A stretch of DNA of 64,000 bases from a virus. Under the pieces are notes generated by a model. It was not told where the DNA came from. It saw nothing but the letters and a program-made list of their open reading frames with translations, and made no database searches. Shown one piece after another: positions 49,835 through 56,585 of the stretch. The stretch's first letter is position 1, and the number at the start of each line of letters is the position of its first letter. Where the stretch lies: the IMG/VR virus record IMGVR_UViG_3300005613_000018, positions 1 through 64,000 of that record; one strand, 5' to 3'. The translations under genes and the position numbers were made by a program.

Positions 49835-50272
49835 ATGAGCACTCGTTCACGAATTGGTATTGAACTTGCTGACAAATCTATTCTCAGCATCTATCAACAT
49901 TGGGATGGTTATCCTGAGTGGACTGGTCGCATTTTGAACACACATTACACCAATAAAGAGAAAGTTTCTGAACTGATTGATGGTGGTGATTGTTCATCTA
50001 TCTGGACAAAAGATCGTTGGACTGGTAAACAACTTGCCCCATATGTGATTGAACAGAAAGAATCAAAGGAATATGGCCCACAACATTACTCTGGACGTGG
50101 TGAGGATTGTCCTCCTCGTCTTGATAATAATGTGAAAGAGTTTCTCTCTGATGGTGAAGAATACTCTTACATTTTCCGTGATGGTGAATGGATCTGTTAC
50201 AACATGCACCAGTTTGATGAGAGAAAATCTCCTGAAGTTGTTGAGATTCCAAATGGGGCACTTGCCTGTTGA
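49835..50272 (+). CDS. Conserved phage protein of unknown function
   Basis: 145 residues from ATG 49835. MSTRSRIGIELADKSILSIYQHWDGYPEWTG is a well-known start of a family spread over many phages and some plasmids, with an HWDGYPE core and an IDGGDCSSI segment. A tyrosine- and acid-rich C-terminal part follows. Function unknown. Confidence 0.7.
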   Translation: MSTRSRIGIELADKSILSIYQHWDGYPEWTGRILNTHYTNKEKVSELIDGGDCSSIWTKDRWTGKQLAPYVIEQKESKEYGPQHYSGRGEDCPPRLDNNVKEFLSDGEEYSYIFRDGEWICYNMHQFDERKSPEVVEIPNGALAC

Positions 50273-50273
50273 T

Positions 50274-50313
50274 AAAGTTAGTAACCTCCAAAGTTCCACT
50301 GTATTGTAACCAT
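50274..50313 (+). promoter_or_regulatory. Array element 6
   Basis: AAAGTTAGTAACCTCCAAAG, TTCCAC, TGTATT (50300-50305), GTAACCAT. Its first 40 bases are nearly identical to element 5. Confidence 0.65.
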
Positions 50314-50319
50314 TGAACT

Positions 50320-50658
50320 ATGATGATCACTCAAACCAAACCCGAATTTCTGACTGAAGCACTGATTGAAGTTTTGAACAACGATCAGAAAGTCAACGCT
50401 ATCGAATCTTCACGAAATACTTATACCAACTTTGAGTATGAAGTGGGTCGAAAGTATATCAAAGTTTGGTCTTATTTGATCTCTGATGGTGAACGTCTTC
50501 GTGGCCGTTCTTGTTACATGTTCGTTGATAAGAACACTGGTGAAGTGTTCAAACCAGCGTCATACAAAGCACCAGCTAAAGGTGTGAGGTATCTTATCAC
50601 TCAACTGGCAGATAATCCTCACATTTGTGATCCTTACGGTTCTTTTCTTTATCTCTGA
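50320..50658 (+). CDS. Hypothetical protein
   Basis: 112 residues, one domain: FEYEVGRKYIKVWSYLISD, then CYMFVDKNTGEVFKPASYKAPAKGVRYLI. The DKNTGEVFKPASYK motif is common to a small phage family. Its stop and the next ATG form TGATG. Confidence 0.62.
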   Translation: MMITQTKPEFLTEALIEVLNNDQKVNAIESSRNTYTNFEYEVGRKYIKVWSYLISDGERLRGRSCYMFVDKNTGEVFKPASYKAPAKGVRYLITQLADNPHICDPYGSFLYL

Positions 50659-50735
50659 TGTTTATGTTTCGAGCATTGTATTACTTTTTTCTGGGAACAT
50701 TCTTTATGATTATCATTCGAGTTTTCTCGAATTAA
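50658..50735 (+). CDS. 25-residue membrane peptide
   Basis: MFMFRALYYFFLGTFFMIII then RVFSN. The start overlaps the previous stop by one base (TGATG) and the stop lies at the next array element, which supports translation. Confidence 0.45.
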   Translation: MFMFRALYYFFLGTFFMIIIRVFSN

Positions 50736-50773
50736 AGTTAGTTACCTCGAAAGTTCCCTTATAGTGTAGGAAC
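50734..50773 (+). promoter_or_regulatory. Array element 7
   Basis: AAAGTTAGTTACCTCGAAAG, TTCCCT, TATAGT (50760-50765), then GTAGGAACCAC. Confidence 0.65.
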
Positions 50774-50789
50774 CACACTCTTAAAAACA

Positions 50790-51056
50790 ATGTCTGATTA
50801 CATGGTCAAGATGGGTTCGAAACCTGAAACTTACGAAGATCATTGTCATGATACAATGAGTAAAATGTTGTCGGTAATTCGTTACCTTATGAAGGGTGAG
50901 AATGATCGTGCAAAGTATTGGTTTGAAGAGTTTGTTCTTCCTGGACTTGAAGAAGTGTATAAAGGTCAAGATCCTAAGTATGGTGTAAGTTCCTTCTCTA
51001 TGTTATATCGTGAAGGTAACTTTGACTGGGATCTAATCTGTTCCTCTCCTCTCTGA
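50790..51056 (+). CDS. Small protein of the array
   Basis: 88 residues, His/Met-rich start (DYMVKMGSKPETYEDHCHDTM), helical centre. No Shine-Dalgarno. Function unknown. Confidence 0.6.
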   Translation: MSDYMVKMGSKPETYEDHCHDTMSKMLSVIRYLMKGENDRAKYWFEEFVLPGLEEVYKGQDPKYGVSSFSMLYREGNFDWDLICSSPL

Positions 51057-51059
51057 ATT

Positions 51060-51091
51060 AAAGTTAGTAACCTCTAAAGTTCCCCTATAGT
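51060..51091 (+). promoter_or_regulatory. Array element 8, abutting a start codon
   Basis: AAAGTTAGTAACCTCTAAAG, TTCCCC, TATAGT (51086-51091). The ATG of the next gene follows with no gap. Confidence 0.65.
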
Positions 51092-51253
51092 ATGAACAAC
51101 AACTATCTCACTGATTACATCGAATCCAAAGGTTACACTGTAAGAGAGTGTTACCGTCCAGCTAAAAAGGAAGTTCCTGACAACATGAAAGATCGTTATT
51201 CTTCCTATGAAGAGTATCAAGAAGCACTGTACGATTTCCTCAACGGTCAATGA
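51092..51253 (+). CDS. Small protein, start codon fused to the array element
   Basis: 53 residues (MNNNYLTDYIESKGYTVREC start). The ATG is directly after TATAGT; no other early start exists in frame. ATGA overlap with the next gene. Acidic C-terminus. Confidence 0.6.
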   Translation: MNNNYLTDYIESKGYTVRECYRPAKKEVPDNMKDRYSSYEEYQEALYDFLNGQ

Positions 51254-51441
51254 AAACAACAACAGCAACTTATCAGATTGAAGTGACAACTGATGAAGGA
51301 TATTTGGCATTCATCAAAGTCATGCCCACACGTCCAAAAACACATAAGGGCATTCAATCACAGAACAATAAGTTATCAAAATGGGTAGAAAAAAAATATC
51401 CTAACTTTACTTCTTACGACATTTCTCTTCTCGAATTATGA
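51250..51441 (+). CDS. Small basic protein
   Basis: 63 residues; strand-rich start (ATYQIEVTTDEGYLAFIKV), basic centre. ATGA overlaps on both sides. Confidence 0.58.
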   Translation: MKTTTATYQIEVTTDEGYLAFIKVMPTRPKTHKGIQSQNNKLSKWVEKKYPNFTSYDISLLEL

Positions 51442-51638
51442 ATTCAATCTCAGAAAAGTTTATCGAAGATCGTCTTGTTTATCTGATTGAAAGACTGAAT
51501 AGTGCAGTGAAAGTTTGTCATGAAGCAGTCGAGATTGAAGATCAAGGTTATCCTTACGCAACAGGATATAGTCGGTCAGCAATGCAATCAGTATCAGAAG
51601 AACTTCAAAACATTGTGAAGGAGATTCAACAGAATTAA
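51438..51638 (+). CDS. Small helical protein
   Basis: 66 residues, amphipathic helix (LVYLIERLNSAVKVCHEAVE). Last of a three-gene unit from element 8. Confidence 0.58.
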   Translation: MNSISEKFIEDRLVYLIERLNSAVKVCHEAVEIEDQGYPYATGYSRSAMQSVSEELQNIVKEIQQN

Positions 51639-51676
51639 AGTTAGTAACCTCCAAAGTTCTCCTATAGTGTAACCAC
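51637..51676 (+). promoter_or_regulatory. Array element 9
   Basis: AAAGTTAGTAACCTCCAAAG, TTCTCC, TATAGT (51663-51668), GTAACCACTACGTGACCCAC, a leader sequence also found at 52613 and 53041. Confidence 0.7.
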
Positions 51677-51696
51677 TACGTGACCCACTGATTCCC

Positions 51697-51867
51697 ATGA
51701 CTGAAATGACCTACTATGTGATGTTTCAATCTGAAGAACTGGAAATTCCTGAATACATTGGGCCTTTCTATTCTGAAGAGGACGCATCAGATTACGCTGA
51801 TTACAACAATCAAGGATTAGCTAACAATGGTGTTCCTGGATGGAAATCATCTTATGGAGTTGTCTAG
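51697..51867 (+). CDS. Small acidic protein
   Basis: 56 residues, aromatic and acidic (YYVMFQSEELEIPEYIGPFY). No Shine-Dalgarno. Function unknown. Confidence 0.58.
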   Translation: MTEMTYYVMFQSEELEIPEYIGPFYSEEDASDYADYNNQGLANNGVPGWKSSYGVV

Positions 51868-51872
51868 GAATT

Positions 51873-51904
51873 AAAGTTAGTTACCTCGAAAGTTCCCCTA
51901 TAGT
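51873..51904 (+). promoter_or_regulatory. Array element 10, abutting a start codon
   Basis: AAAGTTAGTTACCTCGAAAG, TTCCCC, TATAGT (51899-51904), then ATG. Confidence 0.65.
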
Positions 51905-52147
51905 ATGAACAACACTCAAATGACTCTCACAGAACGAAACGAAAGGCTTTACGAACTTCGTCAGAAACTTAACAAGGCTCGTGCAGAAGTTGCATGGATT
52001 GAACAAGAAATTTGGTTGGTAAAAGATCAATACGATCGTCAAGGTCGTGACATTTATCAAGAAATGTTTGGTGAAAAGAACACTTTATGGGATCATCTTG
52101 ATCGTATGAGTGACACTCCCATGGCTGAAGCAATTTACGGAGGTTGA
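51905..52147 (+). CDS. Small coiled-coil-like protein
   Basis: 80 residues; heptads in RNERLYELRQKLNKARAEVA. The ATG abuts TATAGT; a second in-frame ATG is at 51920 and could be the true start if transcription begins at the usual distance from the -10. Confidence 0.58.
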   Translation: MNNTQMTLTERNERLYELRQKLNKARAEVAWIEQEIWLVKDQYDRQGRDIYQEMFGEKNTLWDHLDRMSDTPMAEAIYGG

Positions 52148-52150
52148 ATC

Positions 52151-52351
52151 ATGACTCTTCACGAACAACAACTCGATCAACTCAAACTCAATTACGCCGA
52201 GATGATTGTTGATGGTATGGATATGAATACTCTCATCACTTTTGCAGTTGAGAGTATTGAACAGAACATGAAAGATTGGGATGAAGAGGATGTTAAGTCT
52301 GAAATCTTAGATCTTTATGGTGAAGAAACATGGGAAAGTCTTCAGGAATAA
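52151..52351 (+). CDS. Small acidic protein
   Basis: 66 residues, acidic helix (IEQNMKDWDEEDVKSEILDL). Starts three bases after the preceding stop; its TAA overlaps array element 11. Confidence 0.58.
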   Translation: MTLHEQQLDQLKLNYAEMIVDGMDMNTLITFAVESIEQNMKDWDEEDVKSEILDLYGEETWESLQE

Positions 52352-52381
52352 AGTTAGTTACCTCTAAAGTTCCCTTATAGT
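52350..52381 (+). promoter_or_regulatory. Array element 11, abutting a start codon
   Basis: AAAGTTAGTTACCTCTAAAG, TTCCCT, TATAGT (52376-52381), then ATG. Confidence 0.65.
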
Positions 52382-52576
52382 ATGAACAACATTCAAACGA
52401 CCATGAAGAACACTATCGAACCTAAGTTTCTTATCTACGGTGAATTCATTCGTCCGAATGGTCATCAGAAATATGACATCTTGGGTTACATCGCTTCAAC
52501 AAGAGAGGAGGCAATTCTCAACTGTCGTCGTAACAATCCTCACTTCCACATTATCACTGTACGGGAAGAATCCTGA
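52382..52576 (+). CDS. Small protein of the array
   Basis: 64 residues; strand-rich (IEPKFLIYGEFIRPNGHQKYD). Starts directly after TATAGT; an ATG at 52403 is the alternative. Confidence 0.55.
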   Translation: MNNIQTTMKNTIEPKFLIYGEFIRPNGHQKYDILGYIASTREEAILNCRRNNPHFHIITVREES

Positions 52577-52582
52577 CTATTA

Positions 52583-52622
52583 TTGTTAGTTACCTCGAAA
52601 GTTCTTCTATAGTGTAACCACT
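52583..52622 (+). promoter_or_regulatory. Array element 12
   Basis: TTGTTAGTTACCTCGAAAG, TTCTTC, TATAGT (52608-52613), GTAACCAC, then ACTACGTGGC and ACTACGTGAC in the leader. Confidence 0.65.
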
Positions 52623-52655
52623 ACGTGGCACACTACGTGACCCACTAATTTCATC

Positions 52656-53003
52656 ATGAGAAAGATCGAATCTCAAATGTGTCAGGCAATTCAGTCAAGT
52701 CAGAACTGGCAATCAGCTAACACTTGTGTCACATTTGACGAGAAAACTTCCACCTCTTCTGTTTATCTTCATGGTAATCTGATCGCTACTGTGACAGATA
52801 ATGATATGACGATTTATGATGGTGGCTATCAATCAAACACCACAAAATCACGATTAAACGCATTATGTAATGAATTTTGTATTTCTGGTGAAGGAGTTTT
52901 TCAAAAGAATTTCAATTGGTATGTAAGAAAGTTTGTCGGATGTATCAATGGAGAGAATATCTTTCAGACTGAAGAATTCACTGATGGTTACATCTTCACC
53001 TGA
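52656..53003 (+). CDS. Hypothetical protein
   Basis: 115 residues, strand-rich (TSSVYLHGNLIATVTDNDM, RKFVGCINGENIFQTEEF). No Shine-Dalgarno. Function unknown. Confidence 0.6.
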   Translation: MRKIESQMCQAIQSSQNWQSANTCVTFDEKTSTSSVYLHGNLIATVTDNDMTIYDGGYQSNTTKSRLNALCNEFCISGEGVFQKNFNWYVRKFVGCINGENIFQTEEFTDGYIFT

Positions 53004-53008
53004 CTATT

Positions 53009-53048
53009 AAAGTTAGTTACCTCCAAACTTCCCCCATTACATAACCAC
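53009..53048 (+). promoter_or_regulatory. Array element 13, degenerate
   Basis: AAAGTTAGTTACCTCCAAAC, TTCCCC, and CATTAC in the -10 position, then ATAACCACTACGTGACCCAC. The weak -10 suggests low activity. Confidence 0.5.
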
Positions 53049-53074
53049 TACGTGACCCACTACGTTCAATCATT

Positions 53075-53407
53075 ATGTTCACAACTGAAATGACCTTTGA
53101 AGTTATGAATCCTGAATTTGCTGGATGTTATCTGGCTGTGTGTGATGGTGATATTTCTACCACTAAGTTCTTTGACACTAAGAATGAAATGTTTGGTTGG
53201 ATTCTTGATATGTTAGAGAATAAAGGTTATGATGAAGTTCAAACTACTGTTATGGGTAAAAATGGTGAAGTAGAAGAAAAACTTCTCTGTAAAAAAGTGA
53301 CCTATCTTCGTGATGAAGATTGTTATAAAGGTGGAAAATATGAACCTGAGATTGGTACTGATATTCGAGCAATTTACCATTATGAAGATAAGTTCTCTTG
53401 GGTCTGA
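53075..53407 (+). CDS. Hypothetical protein
   Basis: 110 residues, acidic, with GCYLAVCDGDISTTKFFDTK and a helical middle (MFGWILDMLENKGYDEV). No domain recognised. Confidence 0.6.
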   Translation: MFTTEMTFEVMNPEFAGCYLAVCDGDISTTKFFDTKNEMFGWILDMLENKGYDEVQTTVMGKNGEVEEKLLCKKVTYLRDEDCYKGGKYEPEIGTDIRAIYHYEDKFSWV

Positions 53408-53436
53408 TTTATCTCTTTTAATGTAACTCAAACTAT

Positions 53437-53524
53437 CTAAATAACATTGCTTGTGTGTAGTTACCGAGCAGACTTGGGAGGCTTTGGGCCTCCTTTGTCG
53501 TATAAATAAGTATAACTACACACA
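53437..53524 (+). promoter_or_regulatory. Late promoter inside an inverted repeat before a homing endonuclease
   Basis: Perfect 12-bp arms TGTGTGTAGTTA (53452-53463) and TAACTACACACA (53513-53524); the ATG at 53529 is five bases after the second arm. Between them lie a terminator-like hairpin GGAGGC/GCCTCC and the consensus late promoter TATAAATA (53501-53508). A CTAAATA box is upstream of the first arm (53437-53443). RNA started at TATAAATA lacks the 5' arm. Confidence 0.75.
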
Positions 53525-53528
53525 CGGC

Positions 53529-54146
53529 ATGAATAACTTTTACACTTACGCTTTTTTGCGTGAGGATGGTTCTCCTTACTACATTGGCAAAGGTAGTGGA
53601 TGTAGAGCTACAAAAAAGAGATATGTGGGTGCAAAACGACCCAAAGATAAGAGCAGGATTATTATACTCAAAAACAACTTATCAGAGGAAGACGCATTTA
53701 AGCATGAAATTTATATGATCAACATATATGGTCGTAAGAACAATCATACGGGCATTCTTCATAACTTCACAGACGGAGGTGAGGGATGTAGTGGTATGAA
53801 ACACACCGAAGAGTTCAAGAGAATTAGAAGTGAAAAATATACAGGAAAAAAGAGACAACCTCACACAGAGGAGACTAAACAAAAGTTGAGGATTTCTCGC
53901 TCCAATCAAACTGACCCCCGATTAGGTACAACACACACAGAGGAGACAAAGAAGAGACTGAGTGAACTTAAATGCAAATATGTGTATGAGTTGACATCAC
54001 CTAAAGGGCGGAAATATGTTGCCAATAGTTCTAATTTATTCTGTAAAGAATACCCTGACTTAGAGTTAAATCCCGTTTGTATTCGTCGTGCCTCAACATC
54101 ATCAAACATGTATAAGGGTTGGTATATCATAAGACGAGAGAGATAG
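53529..54146 (+). CDS. GIY-YIG homing endonuclease with NUMOD3-type repeats
   Basis: 205 residues. FYTYAFLREDGSPYYIGKGSG gives the GIY-YIG motifs, with R and E ligands in KKRYVGAKR and SEEDAFKHEIYMI. Two HTEETK-type NUMOD3 repeats (RQPHTEETKQKLRISRSNQ and TTHTEETKKRLSELK) follow, then a NUMOD1-like helix-turn-helix end (SSNLFCKEYPDLELNPVCI, TSSNMYKGWYII). A free-standing homing endonuclease on phage DNA. Its control region resembles that of I-TevI. Confidence 0.88.
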   Translation: MNNFYTYAFLREDGSPYYIGKGSGCRATKKRYVGAKRPKDKSRIIILKNNLSEEDAFKHEIYMINIYGRKNNHTGILHNFTDGGEGCSGMKHTEEFKRIRSEKYTGKKRQPHTEETKQKLRISRSNQTDPRLGTTHTEETKKRLSELKCKYVYELTSPKGRKYVANSSNLFCKEYPDLELNPVCIRRASTSSNMYKGWYIIRRER

Positions 54147-54184
54147 AGTTAGTAACCTCTAAAGTTCTTCTATAGTGTAATCAG
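54145..54184 (+). promoter_or_regulatory. Array element 14
   Basis: GAGTTAGTAACCTCTAAAG, TTCTTC, TATAGT (54171-54176), GTAATCAG. It begins at the endonuclease stop, so the endonuclease is inserted between two array units. Confidence 0.65.
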
Positions 54185-54194
54185 TTATGCACTC

Positions 54195-54461
54195 ATGATT
54201 GAATCTAACCTCTCCAAAATCAAACCTTGCTTAAGAACAACTGGCCAAGTAACTGGCAATTGGGGAAGACCAAAAGTTAGGACTCATGGTAACACTGACT
54301 TAGGATTTACCACTAAAGAGAACATTACTATGACAACACAAGATGATTATTTGAAGAGAATGTATCAGGCTTTTGATAGAACTGATGACCCTAAAATGAA
54401 GAAATTCATTTATAATGAGATCCGAAAGATTATGGTTCAAAGAGGATTGTGGAATGACTGA
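54195..54461 (+). CDS. Hypothetical protein
   Basis: 88 residues, Gly/Thr-rich first half and helical second half (MYQAFDRTDDPKMKKFIYNEIRKIM). It converges with the minus-strand endonuclease, whose end is one base away. Confidence 0.58.
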   Translation: MIESNLSKIKPCLRTTGQVTGNWGRPKVRTHGNTDLGFTTKENITMTTQDDYLKRMYQAFDRTDDPKMKKFIYNEIRKIMVQRGLWND

Positions 54462-54462
54462 T

Positions 54463-55284
54463 TTAAGGTAAAAGAGAGGAAGGTTTTCTTCCTCTTCTTC
54501 CACATTTTGTTCCTTGTAATCTTGCAGCTTTTTTGGCTGTTTCTGAATTAAATCCACATTTTGATGGTGTCCAATTTGATGGAACTTCATTTCTCCACAG
54601 ATACCAACCTTTACAACTATGTTTGTTATCATCTGGTGAATTTATAGAAAGGTGGATATTACCATTTGATGTCCTTTGACCTGATATAAACTCAGCACAA
54701 TCAGCCTGAGTTGGCCATTCACCACGTTCACCATTTTTATGTAATCCGTATATTTTACCTCTTCTATTCACTCTTGATTTTTTATCAACTAAGTTCTCAT
54801 TTTTCCAACTCCATCTATATCCACCAGCTTGAAATGTAGTTCCTTTAATGCACGCAGTAATTGATGATTTCATCACACCTAATTCTTTTGATGCTATTCC
54901 TCTACTATCATAATCACGAATATGTTCTCCCTCTAATGTATAACAACTGATAGGTTTAATGTTACTATTAGAGAGGTTATAAAGGTCTCTTAATACACCA
55001 CTACCACCTAATGTTGAGTTGTATCCATTGTGATAACTATCTAACTTTTCTATCCAGTATTTCTCTCTCTCACTTACAACATCTTCATTACAGGTTTCTA
55101 TTACATAGAAGGTAAAATTATCAACTCCTTCCTCACATATTGCATTACAGATGTCCATATTATTATAAGGTGATGTAGCGTTGTAGATGTGTTCTTTCCA
55201 CCTAATATGAGGGTCTTTCTTTCTCGTTAGACCGACATATTTCCTATTGGTTTCTTTATGCTGAATGACATAGATTGAAGCCAT
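54463..55284 (-). CDS. GIY-YIG homing endonuclease, minus strand
   Basis: 273 residues. ASIYVIQHKETNRKYVGLTRKKDPHIRWKEH has the GIY-YIG motifs and first arginine, with the catalytic glutamate in SEREKYWIEKL (about 90-100). Then GGSGVLRD and NUMOD-type helices (ISCYTLEGEHIRDYDSRGIA, ITACIKGTTFQAGGYRWSW, a NUMOD1/IENR1 pattern), and a basic end. It is the only minus-strand gene between 15.3 kb and the right edge, as expected of a mobile gene. Confidence 0.88.
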   Translation of the reverse strand: MASIYVIQHKETNRKYVGLTRKKDPHIRWKEHIYNATSPYNNMDICNAICEEGVDNFTFYVIETCNEDVVSEREKYWIEKLDSYHNGYNSTLGGSGVLRDLYNLSNSNIKPISCYTLEGEHIRDYDSRGIASKELGVMKSSITACIKGTTFQAGGYRWSWKNENLVDKKSRVNRRGKIYGLHKNGERGEWPTQADCAEFISGQRTSNGNIHLSINSPDDNKHSCKGWYLWRNEVPSNWTPSKCGFNSETAKKAARLQGTKCGRRGRKPSSLLP

Positions 55285-55294
55285 TGGATAATAC

Positions 55295-55346
55295 TCAATT
55301 AGATTTATTTATATAGGGTAAGTGTTAAAAATAGACCCCTAATTGA
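55295..55346 (-). promoter_or_regulatory. Late promoter inside an inverted repeat (minus strand)
   Basis: TATAAATA on the minus strand at 55306-55313, 22 bases before the endonuclease ATG. It is flanked by 8-bp arms TCAATTAG (55295-55302) and CTAATTGA (55339-55346), the same arrangement as at 53437-53524. Confidence 0.65.
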
Positions 55347-55412
55347 TTAAAGAAAGGTAAAGTTCTATTTTATACATTGTGGAAAAACCTGTGGAAAACT
55401 ATGTTAATGAAG

Positions 55413-55515
55413 GAGTTAATCTTCTCTTTTATCTTATAAACCTCTGAGTTAATGTTCTCTTTTATCTTATAAACCTTCGAGTTAATGTTCTGGAAACTCT
55501 TATAAACCTTCGAGG
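55413..55515. repeat. 33-base tandem repeats
   Basis: Units start with GAGTTAAT at 55413, 55446 and 55479. The first two are almost identical; the third differs in its middle but keeps CTTATAAACCTTC. They could be iterons or protein-binding sites. Confidence 0.85.
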
Positions 55516-55859
55516 CCTTGTGATCTAAGATGTTCTAACATAAGGAGAACGATTTGTCAACCCCCAGACTCTGAAATCCTCACAATCCCCCCTCTCAAAG
55601 TGTCATAAAGACACACAGATTTCTTATGATTCTAAGCACTAAAAAAACCAATTAAGGGTGAGTTTTTTATAACTCCTTGGCAACCCTTTGATATTCAGTT
55701 GTCTGCTATTTGTCGATCCTTGAGTGTTAACCAGTTTATGTGGAGTTTGTGTCTGACCATTGACCCCGTAGGATGGTTCAGTGTTATAAACTCAACGACC
55801 AGTTATTGAACACAGTGGAACAAATAACTCAACTATTTATAACAAACTCATTTTGAATT

Positions 55860-55899
55860 AAAGTTAGTAACCTCCAAAGTTCCCTTATAGTGTAGGACA
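55860..55899 (+). promoter_or_regulatory. Array element 15
   Basis: AAAGTTAGTAACCTCCAAAG, TTCCCT, TATAGT (55886-55891), then GTAGGACATC. Last copy. Confidence 0.7.
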
Positions 55900-55910
55900 T
55901 CAATCACCAA

Positions 55911-56165
55911 ATGACAACCACTTTCCAAACCAATCTTACCGACACCAGCTACAACGGTTGGACGAATTATGAGACTTGGAATGTAGCCCTTTGGATCAAC
56001 AATGACGAGGGTTTGTATCACTTGGCTCAGGAAGCAGGTAGTTATGAAGATTTCGTAGATTACCTGGAAGCATGTTCTTTCAACAAATTATCTACGAAAG
56101 ATGGTGTTAACTACCGTGATCCTAAAGTTAACACTCTCGAACTGAATGAAGACCTCTTTGATTGA
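55911..56165 (+). CDS. Conserved small phage protein
   Basis: 84 residues. SYNGWTNYETWNVALWINNDEGLYHLAQEA is the core of a small family widespread in phages (YNGWTNYETWNVALW). The C-terminal half is acidic. Function unknown. Confidence 0.68.
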   Translation: MTTTFQTNLTDTSYNGWTNYETWNVALWINNDEGLYHLAQEAGSYEDFVDYLEACSFNKLSTKDGVNYRDPKVNTLELNEDLFD

Positions 56166-56209
56166 CACTTACTCTCAAGACAGTTAATCACACTTTTTCT
56201 CCTTATTTC

Positions 56210-56326
56210 ATGACTTCCTATCAACAACTCCTACAGTCCATTGATGAGATTCAGGCAAGTGGCAAGAAAGTAACAGTGAAGGTTCTTCCTTCAGCTACAC
56301 GTCGGAAACGTAAATCGATGATCTGA
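56210..56326 (+). CDS. Small basic protein
   Basis: 38 residues (MTSYQQLLQSIDEIQASGKK start, SATRRKRKSMI end). A weak TTGACA/TAATCA pair lies at 56162-56190. No Shine-Dalgarno. Confidence 0.45.
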   Translation: MTSYQQLLQSIDEIQASGKKVTVKVLPSATRRKRKSMI

Positions 56327-56397
56327 TCACACTTACATCTTGACCTGATGATGTCATTAAACTCATCAACAGTTCCATACACTTTTCTCTTTTGATT

Positions 56398-56532
56398 ATG
56401 TCCAAGTCCATCATGATCTCTCTGCTTCGTAAGGGTCACACTGGTAACGAAATCCTTGAGATTCTTGAAGCTATTGTCTCTGAAGATATGAGTCAGGTGA
56501 ATGAGCCTACTCTGGAGGAATTGGAGTTCTGA
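56398..56532 (+). CDS. Small acidic helical protein
   Basis: 44 residues; ISLLRKGHTGNEILEILEAI is an amphipathic helix. Followed by a hairpin-promoter module. Confidence 0.5.
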   Translation: MSKSIMISLLRKGHTGNEILEILEAIVSEDMSQVNEPTLEELEF

Positions 56533-56540
56533 TATACACA

Positions 56541-56585
56541 TAAGGGGGGACAGTAGTTGACACTCTTCTCCCCTTATAGTAGAAT
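56541..56585 (+). promoter_or_regulatory. Promoter with -35 in a hairpin loop
   Basis: TAAGGGG (56541-56547) pairs with CCCCTTA (56570-56576). TTGACA (56557-56562) lies in the loop and TAGAAT (56580-56585) follows after 17 bases. Confidence 0.68.

Larger units (their letters stand above)
55285..55859. other. AT-rich gene-free region, possible replication or regulatory site
   Basis: No credible gene. It holds the endonuclease promoter, two TGTGGAAAA boxes close together (55375-55397), the 33-base tandem repeats at 55413-55515, several TATAAAC stretches, and a small GTGTC/GACAC hairpin near 55610. Confidence 0.5.

Noticed and set aside
55413-55515. CRISPR array
   Set aside because: The repeats are contiguous without spacers, only about three units, and no cas genes occur.
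40656-55899. The 15 array elements as a transposable element
   Set aside because: They lack a transposase, terminal repeats and target duplications, and each keeps the same promoter-like position before a gene.
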